Source: Acidimicrobiaceae bacterium (lineage in GTDB: Bacteria > Actinomycetota > Acidimicrobiia > Acidimicrobiales > Palsa-688). From it: a stretch of 5,254 nt of DNA. Below are positions 1-4,458 of this stretch, piece by piece. The notes below the pieces were generated by a model that did not search any database, was not told where the DNA came from, and saw only the letters and a program-made list of their open reading frames with translations. The stretch is taken from NCBI GenBank assembly GCA_027334785.1, contig DAHWQF010000272.1, positions 1-5,254 of the forward strand, written 5' to 3'. The translations under genes and the position numbers were made by a program. Each line of letters opens with the position of its first letter. Within the stretch, counting starts at the first letter, position 1.

Positions 1-97
1 CAAAGTTGGCGCCCCAAGAGCTAGACGCCCGCGCCCACTTCACGACCTCCTCCAAAGTGCCTGTGAAGAAATTGTGGTTCAGGTCTTCGAGCCCCAT
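1..97 (-). CDS. nuoB: NADH-quinone oxidoreductase subunit B, N-terminal fragment
   Basis: NuoB is the peripheral-arm subunit of respiratory complex I that carries the terminal N2 [4Fe-4S] cluster and passes electrons to menaquinone at the membrane. Only the first 32 codons are in the window, so the cysteine motifs that bind N2 lie beyond the left edge. The visible peptide starts MGLEDLNHNFF and continues into VVKWARASSSWGANF. This matches the usual NuoB start (MGLE..., then a helix with V-x-W-A-R, then S-x-W-x-x-x-F just before the GLACC cluster motif). The ATG shares one base with the nuoA stop (TGATG, 99-95), so the two genes are translationally coupled. A purine-rich Shine-Dalgarno tract, GGAGAGGGGGG (111-101), lies inside the end of nuoA. 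Identification rests on 32 residues plus operon position, but both agree well. Confidence 0.9.
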   Translation of the reverse strand, partial: MGLEDLNHNFFTGTLEEVVKWARASSSWGANF

Positions 98-663
98 CAG
101 CCCCCCTCTCCGTCTGGCCCCCTCGCGCCCGCTCTCACCGGGTCCCGCCCCCGTGCCCGCGCCGCGGCCCCGGAGTCGGTGCCTGCGCCCTCCACCAGCG
201 CCGGTGGCCGTGCCGAAGGCGGCGTGCCCGGGCGGCCCACCCGGCGCACAGTGGCATTGAGGCCTCGCGTCACGGGGGCGCCGGCACGGCTGCCGAGGCG
301 CTTGCCCGGGCCCCAGTCCAGTGCCCCCTCGGAGACAAGGTAGGCAAACGCGATGAACACGACGGCGGCAAAAGACGCCATTTCGACCAACCCGAAGGTG
401 GACAGCTGGCGGAACATGACCGCGAACGGGTAGAGGAACACCACCTCGATGTCGAAGATGATGAAGATCATCGCGACCAGGTAGAACCGGACGGGAAAAC
501 GCGGCGCCAGCTCCCGACGGGGGGCTATCCCCGACTCGTACGGCCCGACCTTGGCCGGGTGGAGGCGGCTCCTCGGCCCGAGCACCCTGGACGCGACAAA
601 CGAACCGATCGCGAACACCGAGGCCAGGACGACCATTAGCAGGATCGGCAGGAACTGGTCCAT
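97..663 (-). CDS. nuoA: NADH-quinone oxidoreductase subunit A with long C-terminal tail
   Basis: NuoA is a small membrane subunit of complex I with three transmembrane helices, near the quinone-binding cavity. Helices are visible at about residues 4-27, 57-81 and 92-112. Family signatures are clear: GPYESG (40-45), RFPVRFYLVAMIFIIFDIE (55-73) with the acidic pair D71/E73 in helix 2, and EGALDW (112-117). The family core ends at about residue 120, the usual NuoA length. Here the frame continues for some 68 more residues rich in Arg, Gly, Ala and Pro, with no predicted helix or recognisable domain. The reading frame through the tail looks genuine, because its stop overlaps the nuoB ATG and the nuoB Shine-Dalgarno lies in the tail's last codons. 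nuoA is the first gene of the nuo operon. The ATG at 663 follows AGGGG by only two bases and a TANNNT hexamer by eight, so initiation could be leaderless or nearly so. Confidence 0.95.
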   Translation of the reverse strand: MDQFLPILLMVVLASVFAIGSFVASRVLGPRSRLHPAKVGPYESGIAPRRELAPRFPVRFYLVAMIFIIFDIEVVFLYPFAVMFRQLSTFGLVEMASFAAVVFIAFAYLVSEGALDWGPGKRLGSRAGAPVTRGLNATVRRVGRPGTPPSARPPALVEGAGTDSGAAARARGRDPVRAGARGPDGEGG

Positions 664-671
664 CGCCCCTC

Positions 672-677
672 ACGCTA
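672..677 (-). promoter_or_regulatory. Candidate -10 element for the nuo operon
   Basis: TAGCGT on the minus strand matches the actinobacterial -10 consensus TANNNT. It ends 8 nt before the nuoA ATG, so transcription would begin at or within about two bases of the start codon. No TTGACA-like -35 hexamer is visible at normal spacing. The intervening GAGGGGCG could also act as a closely spaced Shine-Dalgarno if the true start site lies further upstream. Inferred from sequence only. Confidence 0.4.
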
Positions 678-704
678 GTACCGAAGAGCACATAGGCACA
701 CACT

Positions 705-735
705 GGGCGCCCCAGGGCACCCGTGGGCGGCGCCC
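705..735. repeat. Inverted repeat in the nuoA/menJ-like divergent promoter region
   Basis: GGGCGCC (705-711) and GGCGCCC (729-735) are perfect 7-bp inverted repeats separated by 17 bp. The left arm also lies in an 8-bp palindrome, GGGCGCCC (705-712), flanked by CTGGG/CCCAG (703-707 and 711-715). The right arm sits about 28-34 bp upstream of the GTG of the plus-strand gene, where a -35 element would be. A dimeric repressor or activator site shared by the two divergent genes is possible. In such GC-rich DNA a chance dyad is also plausible. Confidence 0.3.
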
Positions 736-749
736 GCCCGCTCCTCCAC

Positions 750-755
750 TAGCAT
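750..755 (+). promoter_or_regulatory. Candidate -10 element for the MenJ-like gene (leaderless)
   Basis: TAGCAT matches TANNNT and ends 7 nt before the GTG at 763, which would place the transcription start on or next to the start codon. The only purine-rich tract, GGGAAG (757-762), abuts the GTG with no spacer and so cannot work as a normal Shine-Dalgarno. Together these favour a leaderless mRNA. No clear -35 hexamer is seen. Confidence 0.45.
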
Positions 756-762
756 TGGGAAG

Positions 763-2010
763 GTGGCACGGCGCTGGGAAGTCCTCGTCGTAGGTGCGGG
801 CCCGGGTGGCGCTTCTTGTGCTTATTGGCTGGCCAAGGCCGGCCACGAGGTGGTTTTCGTCGAGAAAAAGGCGTTCCCTCGGGACAAGACCTGCGGCGAC
901 GGGCTGACTCCGAGGTCGGTCCGCCAGCTCGAAGACATGGGCCTTGGTGGAGAGCTGTCCGCCCACCACCGCTACTTTGGCCTGCGTTCGCACGGCTTCG
1001 GGCGGGCAATTGAGTTGGCCTGGCCCGATACGCCCGGTCTACCCCGTTACGGCTACGTGGTCACGAGGAAGGACCTCGACGCGCTGGTCGCGGCTCGGGC
1101 CACCAAACAAGGTGCGGTGCTCTGGGAGCACACCGAGGCCGTCGAGCCGCTCGTAGAAGACGGCAGGGTCCGGGGCGCCCGGCTCCGGGCCACTGGCGAG
1201 GGAGGCCAAGAGGGCGAGGTCGAGGCGCGCTATGTCGTGCTCGCCGACGGGGCCAACTCCCGCTTCGGGTGGTCACTTGGTAACGAGCGGCAACGTTCCT
1301 ACCCACAGGGCATGGCCCTGCGCGGCTATTGGACGTCGCCCATGCACGACGTGCCTTGGATCGATTCCTGGCTCGACGTGCGCGACCAGGCCGGGCGTTC
1401 CGTGCCTGGGTACGGCTGGGTCTTCCCGCTGGGCGACGGGCGGGTCAACGTGGGCGTCGGCTTGCTCAGCACTTCTTCCATATGGAAAGGTGCCAACACC
1501 AGCCGTCTCATGGACGCCTTCTGCCAGACCCTGCCCGAGGAGTGGGGCATCAGGCCCGAGACCTCCCTCGGCCCACCGACGGGCGGCCGCCTGCCCATGG
1601 GGCTCTCCGTCGGGCCGCGCTCGGGTCGGGGCCACCTAGTAGTCGGCGACGCGGCGGGGACGATCAACCCGTTCAACGGCGAGGGGATCGCGTACGCGTA
1701 CGAAACTGGCCGCTTCGCGGCCTACGTGCTCGACGAGGCGCTCTCCTCCGCCAACCCCGGCGCTTTAGCGCTTTACGAGGACGGCCTCCAGGCCCGGTAC
1801 GGCGCTTATTACCGGGCGGCGCGGGCCTTCGTCCGGGCGATCAGCCGGCCCGAGATAATGCGCGTGTGCGTGGCGACAGGCATGCGCAACAGGACGCTCA
1901 TGGAGTGGGTGCTAAGGATCATGTCCAACATGCTCCGCTCCGACGAGCTCGGGCCGGCCGAGGCCATATACAAAGCGCTGTCGGCGCTCGCCTGGGCAAG
2001 GGGCGCTTAG
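763..2010 (+). CDS. menJ: Geranylgeranyl-reductase-family flavoprotein, probable menaquinone reductase MenJ
   Basis: This 415-residue FAD-dependent enzyme most likely reduces one double bond in the isoprenyl chain of menaquinone at the membrane. Visible motifs are the N-terminal dinucleotide-binding fold GAGPGG (11-16) ending in E34, the family signature FPRDKTCGDGLTPR (38-51) with C44, ADGANS (161-166), GYGWVFPLGDGRVNVGVG (216-233), and the FAD-contacting GDAAGTINPFNGEGI (295-309). From memory, the CGDGLTPR, GYGW-FPLG-G-VN-GVG-LSTS and C-terminal RIMSN segments closely match mycobacterial MenJ (Rv0561c, about 408 aa). The GTG at 763 is chosen because it lies just ahead of the first beta strand and the next starts would cut the fold. 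It is divergent from nuoA, which fits a role in supplying the quinone used by complex I. A rare TTA codon (L335) lies within an 8-bp tandem repeat. Family membership is near certain. Menaquinone rather than a lipid or chlorophyll-type isoprenoid as substrate is inferred. Confidence 0.85.
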   Translation: MARRWEVLVVGAGPGGASCAYWLAKAGHEVVFVEKKAFPRDKTCGDGLTPRSVRQLEDMGLGGELSAHHRYFGLRSHGFGRAIELAWPDTPGLPRYGYVVTRKDLDALVAARATKQGAVLWEHTEAVEPLVEDGRVRGARLRATGEGGQEGEVEARYVVLADGANSRFGWSLGNERQRSYPQGMALRGYWTSPMHDVPWIDSWLDVRDQAGRSVPGYGWVFPLGDGRVNVGVGLLSTSSIWKGANTSRLMDAFCQTLPEEWGIRPETSLGPPTGGRLPMGLSVGPRSGRGHLVVGDAAGTINPFNGEGIAYAYETGRFAAYVLDEALSSANPGALALYEDGLQARYGAYYRAARAFVRAISRPEIMRVCVATGMRNRTLMEWVLRIMSNMLRSDELGPAEAIYKALSALAWARGA

Positions 2011-2040
2011 GGCTTAAATTTAGGTGCGCCGCTTAGGCGG
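2002..2040. terminator. Convergent gene junction, weak candidate terminator
   Basis: The stops of the MenJ-like gene (2008-2010) and hemL (2033-2035) face each other across 22 bp. Two weak hairpins are possible: GGCGC (2002-2006) with GCGCC (2026-2030) around an AT-rich loop, or CCGC (2029-2032) with GCGG (2037-2040) around TTAG. They share bases and cannot both form. Neither is followed by a T tract on either strand, so a strong intrinsic terminator is not evident. Confidence 0.2.
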
Positions 2041-3316
2041 AGGGCTTGTGCGCCGGCCCCAGCTTCTTCGCCACTTCGCCAAAGGCCTCGAGGGTCTCAT
2101 GGAGGTCCTGCTCGCCGTGAGCCAGGCTCGGGAACCATATCTCGTAAGGGCCCGGCGCGATCGCCACTCCCCTTTCCAATAGGCCTCTCATCAAAGTCGT
2201 AAAAAAACCCGTAGTGGCCGAGCGGCGCGCCCCGTCGTAGTCGAGCACGGGCTCGGTCCCAAAGAACACTCCGAGCAAAGGCCCCGCCACCGGTACTTGG
2301 AGCTCGAGGCCTGCTTCGCGGGCGATGCCGGCGAGCCCGGCGGCCAACCGCCCCGCGTAGGCGGCAAGCGCGGTGTAGGCGCCGTCGTCCAAGAGGGAAA
2401 GGGTGGCAAGCGCGGCGGCGGTCGCCACCGGGTTGCCCGAGAGCGTGCCAGCTTGGTACACAGGCCCGGCCGGCGCAAGTTGTTCCATGAGCTCCCGACG
2501 GCCTCCGAACCCGGCCAGGGGGAAACCGCCGCCCACGACCTTGCCGAAGCACCAGAGATCCGGTTGGATGCCGAAGAGAGTGGAGGCCCCTCCCCTCGCC
2601 ACCCGGAAGCCGGTTATGACCTCGTCGAAGATGAGCAAGGCGCCGGCCTTGGTGCACGCGTCTCGCAGCCCGGCAAGGAACCCGGGCGCCGGCGGGACGA
2701 GGCCCATGTTGGCGGCGATCGGCTCGACGATCACGGCGGCCACGTCCCTACCGAGGTCGGGCACCCGGTTGTAGGGGACGACGAGGGTGTCGGCCACGGC
2801 CGACTTGGCCACGCCGGCGCTGGCCGGCACACCGAGGGTAGCCATACCGCTCCCGCCGCCGGCCAGGAGGGCGTCGCTGTGGCCGTGGTAACAGCCGGCG
2901 AACAAAACGACCCGGTCCCGACCGGTCACCCCCCGGGCCAAGCGCACCGCCGACATGGCCGCCTCCGTCCCGCTGCTCACGAGCCTCACCTCCTCGCAGC
3001 CCTCCACGCGGGTGCAGATCTCCTCGGCCAGCTCGACCTCCCCGGGCGTCGGCGCGCCAAAGGTCGACCCTCTTCCGGCTGCTTTCCTGGCCGCCTCGAC
3101 CACCTTTGGGTGGGCGTGCCCGAGGATGGAGGCCCCGTAGGACTGGACGTAGTCGATGTAGCGCCGGCCTTCCACGTCGAAGACATACGCGCCCTCCCCC
3201 CGGGCAACGAAGTAGGGGGTGCCACCGCCGACCGCCTGGAAGGCCCTGACCGGTGAGTTCACGCCCCCCGGGCTGACCCGAAGAGCGCGCTCCCACAGCT
3301 CCTCGTTGGTCGTCAT
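2033..3316 (-). CDS. hemL: Glutamate-1-semialdehyde 2,1-aminomutase
   Basis: HemL is a cytosolic PLP enzyme that converts glutamate-1-semialdehyde to 5-aminolevulinate, the last step of the C5 route to heme. The 427-residue protein has the usual length and motifs: VSPGGVNSPVRAF (14-26), substrate-entry region YVQSYGASILGHAHP (56-70), PLP phosphate loop SSGTEAAMSAVRLAR (114-128), YHGHSD (143-148), DEVITGFR (231-238) with D231 facing the pyridine nitrogen, and the Schiff-base lysine K259 in GKVVGGGFPLAGFGG. AGTLSGNP (289-296) also binds cofactor phosphate. The ATG at 3316 gives the normal start MTTNEELWERAL. No good Shine-Dalgarno precedes it; the nearest purines are GATAGAG about 5 nt upstream. 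It lies 32 bp downstream of hemB on the same strand, so the two are probably cotranscribed. Its product is the substrate of HemB. The presence of HemL implies a C5 rather than glycine-dependent (Shemin) pathway. Confidence 0.97.
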   Translation of the reverse strand: MTTNEELWERALRVSPGGVNSPVRAFQAVGGGTPYFVARGEGAYVFDVEGRRYIDYVQSYGASILGHAHPKVVEAARKAAGRGSTFGAPTPGEVELAEEICTRVEGCEEVRLVSSGTEAAMSAVRLARGVTGRDRVVLFAGCYHGHSDALLAGGGSGMATLGVPASAGVAKSAVADTLVVPYNRVPDLGRDVAAVIVEPIAANMGLVPPAPGFLAGLRDACTKAGALLIFDEVITGFRVARGGASTLFGIQPDLWCFGKVVGGGFPLAGFGGRRELMEQLAPAGPVYQAGTLSGNPVATAAALATLSLLDDGAYTALAAYAGRLAAGLAGIAREAGLELQVPVAGPLLGVFFGTEPVLDYDGARRSATTGFFTTLMRGLLERGVAIAPGPYEIWFPSLAHGEQDLHETLEAFGEVAKKLGPAHKPSA

Positions 3317-3348
3317 GGGAGCTCTATCGTCCGCTCGCCGCCGCCGGC

Positions 3349-4332
3349 CTATGACCCGAGCGTCTCTGCCAGTTCGCCGGCGAAATAGGTGAGGATGAGG
3401 TCGGCGCCTGCCCTCTTCACGGCCGTCAGCTGTTCGAGGGCGACCGCCGGCCCGTCCACCCAGCCGCGCTCGGCGGCCGCCTTCACCATGGCGTACTCGC
3501 CGCTCACGTGGTAGGCCGCCACAGGCACCCGTACCGCGGCTCGCACGGCCGCCACCACGTCGAGGTAGGTGAGGGCCGGCTTCACCATGACCACGTCGGC
3601 GCCCTCGGCCACGTCGAGCTCGACCTCTCGGAGCGCCTGGCGCCAGTTGCGGTAGTCCTGCTGGTAGGTGCGGCGGTCTCCCCCGCCGGCGATCGTCACG
3701 TCCACCGCCTCCCGGAACGGCCCGTAGAGCGCCGACGCGAACTTGGCCGAGTAGGCCAGGATCCCGACTTCGCTGTAGCCCCCCTGGTCAAGCGCCGCTC
3801 TTATGGCGCCGACCTGGCCGTCCATCATCCCCGAAGGTGCCACCATGTGGGCGCCGGCTTCGGCCTGGGCGAGCGCGACGTCGCAGTAGCGCTCGAGCGT
3901 TGCGTCGTTGTCCACCCCACCTCCCTTGTCGAGGAGCCCGCAGTGGCCGTGGTCGGTGTACTCGTCGAGGCAGAGATCGGGGATGAGCACCATCTCGTCT
4001 CTAAGTTCGGCCCGGAGCGCCCGGAGCGCAACCTGCACTACCCCGTCGGGCGCGCTGGCCCCGCTGCCGGTGGGGTCCTTCTTAGCCGGTACCCCGAACA
4101 GTACGAGCGCCGGCACCCCCAAGCCGGCGAGCCGGCGCGCCTCTTTTAGTAGCGACTCGGTGGTGTGCTGGACGACGCCTGGGAGCGAGGCTATCGGCAC
4201 CGGGGCGTCGATGCCCTCCCGCACGAAGAGTGGGGCGACGAGGTCCTTCACCGACAGCCTGGTCTCGGCAAGCATGTCCCGGAGGAGGGGCGAGCGCCGG
4301 AGCCGGCGCATCCGCGTCTCTGGGAAAGCCAC
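3349..4332 (-). CDS. hemB: Delta-aminolevulinic acid dehydratase (porphobilinogen synthase)
   Basis: HemB condenses two 5-aminolevulinate molecules into porphobilinogen in the cytosol, one step after HemL. Numbered from the GTG at 4332 the protein has 327 residues. It carries both Schiff-base lysines, K197 in AYSAKFAS and K251 in VMVKPAL, plus PSGMMDGQV (167-174), the YGPFREA loop (203-209), RRTYQQD (220-226) and SGEYAM (277-282). The metal loop DLCLDEYTDHGHCG (119-132) has Cys121, Asp123 and Cys131, so one of the three zinc cysteines of the E. coli type is Asp, as in other actinobacterial HemB proteins I recall. The frame is open to a GTG at 4386, but that adds 18 residues encoded by short DNA repeats. 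MAFPETRMRRLRRSP aligns with other HemB N-termini, and a TANNNT hexamer sits 6 nt upstream of GTG 4332. ATG 4311 is a less likely alternative. It heads the hemB-hemL pair; hemA, hemC and hemD are not nearby in this window. Confidence 0.95.
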   Translation of the reverse strand: MAFPETRMRRLRRSPLLRDMLAETRLSVKDLVAPLFVREGIDAPVPIASLPGVVQHTTESLLKEARRLAGLGVPALVLFGVPAKKDPTGSGASAPDGVVQVALRALRAELRDEMVLIPDLCLDEYTDHGHCGLLDKGGGVDNDATLERYCDVALAQAEAGAHMVAPSGMMDGQVGAIRAALDQGGYSEVGILAYSAKFASALYGPFREAVDVTIAGGGDRRTYQQDYRNWRQALREVELDVAEGADVVMVKPALTYLDVVAAVRAAVRVPVAAYHVSGEYAMVKAAAERGWVDGPAVALEQLTAVKRAGADLILTYFAGELAETLGS

Positions 4333-4338
4333 GGCGCC

Positions 4339-4344
4339 AGGGTA
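4339..4344 (-). promoter_or_regulatory. Candidate -10 element for hemB-hemL (leaderless)
   Basis: TACCCT on the minus strand (4344-4339) matches TANNNT and is followed by exactly 6 nt (GGCGCC) and the GTG at 4332. That spacing puts the transcription start on the G of GTG. There is no Shine-Dalgarno at usable distance. The placement independently supports GTG 4332 as the hemB start over GTG 4386. Confidence 0.45.
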
Positions 4345-4360
4345 CCCCGGCCGGCCGTTG

Positions 4361-4420
4361 CCCCACCTAGCCGCCCGTTCCCCCACCCAGCCGCCGTCCT
4401 CCCACCCGATTGGCCGCCCT
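4361..4420. repeat. Imperfect ~20-bp tandem repeats between hemB and the MFS gene
   Basis: CCCCACCTAGCCGCC (4361-4375) and CCCCACCCAGCCGCC (4381-4395) match at 14 of 15 positions with a 20-bp period. A degenerate third copy starts at about 4401 (CCCACCC, later GGCCGCC). The array lies upstream of both divergent -10 candidates, where a regulator could act on either gene. A 20-bp period is about two helical turns, which would present repeated sites on one DNA face. Function is unknown; it may simply be GC-rich repetitive spacer. Confidence 0.45.
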
Positions 4421-4431
4421 CAGGCCGCCCT
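4412..4431. repeat. 9-bp direct repeat GGCCGCCCT, 11-bp period
   Basis: GGCCGCCCT occurs at 4412-4420 and again exactly at 4423-4431. The second copy overlaps the place where the -35 region of the MFS gene would lie if TAGGCT (4447-4452) is its -10. Spacing of one helical turn is compatible with paired protein sites. Only two copies are present. Confidence 0.35.
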
Positions 4432-4437
4432 AACGAC

Positions 4438-4454
4438 AGGCTCGGTTAGGCTCG
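4438..4454 (+). repeat. AGGCTCG direct repeat overlapping the MFS -10 element
   Basis: AGGCTCG occurs at 4438-4444 and at 4448-4454, a 10-bp period. The second copy covers most of the candidate -10 hexamer TAGGCT. A regulator binding both copies would block RNA polymerase, the arrangement expected of an autoregulated drug-exporter operator. No regulator gene is visible in the window, so this is conjecture. Confidence 0.3.
4447..4452 (+). promoter_or_regulatory. Candidate -10 element for the MFS gene (leaderless)
   Basis: TAGGCT matches TANNNT and is followed by exactly 6 nt and the GTG at 4459, the spacing expected of a leaderless transcript. The same bases form an in-frame TAG stop (4447-4449), so the coding region cannot start further upstream. 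The AGG within it is a poor Shine-Dalgarno alternative, with an 8-nt spacer. Confidence 0.4.
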
Positions 4455-4458
4455 CCCG

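Noticed and set aside
74..343. Plus-strand open frames across the GC-rich tail of nuoA
   Set aside because: They are antisense to nuoA, whose frame is confirmed by the stop/start overlap with nuoB; composition is only Pro/Arg/Ala.
1690..1704. CGTACGCGTACG-like alternating motif, possible protein site
   Set aside because: It sits inside the conserved flavoprotein segment and is explained by the codons for Ala-Tyr-Ala-Tyr.
1329..2036. 235-residue plus-strand frame inside the MenJ-like gene
   Set aside because: Arg/Ala/Pro-rich shadow in another frame of a gene with strong flavoprotein motifs.
2297..3256. 319-residue plus-strand open frame opposite hemL
   Set aside because: It lies entirely antisense to a clear hemL, has Gly/Arg/His-rich sequence with no domain, and is the usual by-product of high-GC codon bias.
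3508..4149. 213-residue plus-strand frame opposite hemB
   Set aside because: Antisense shadow of hemB; no domain and no plausible start context.
4333..4386. Upstream extension of hemB to a GTG at 4386
   Set aside because: The extra 18 residues are encoded partly by repetitive DNA and do not resemble HemB N-termini. GTG 4332 gives the family length and has a well-placed -10 hexamer.
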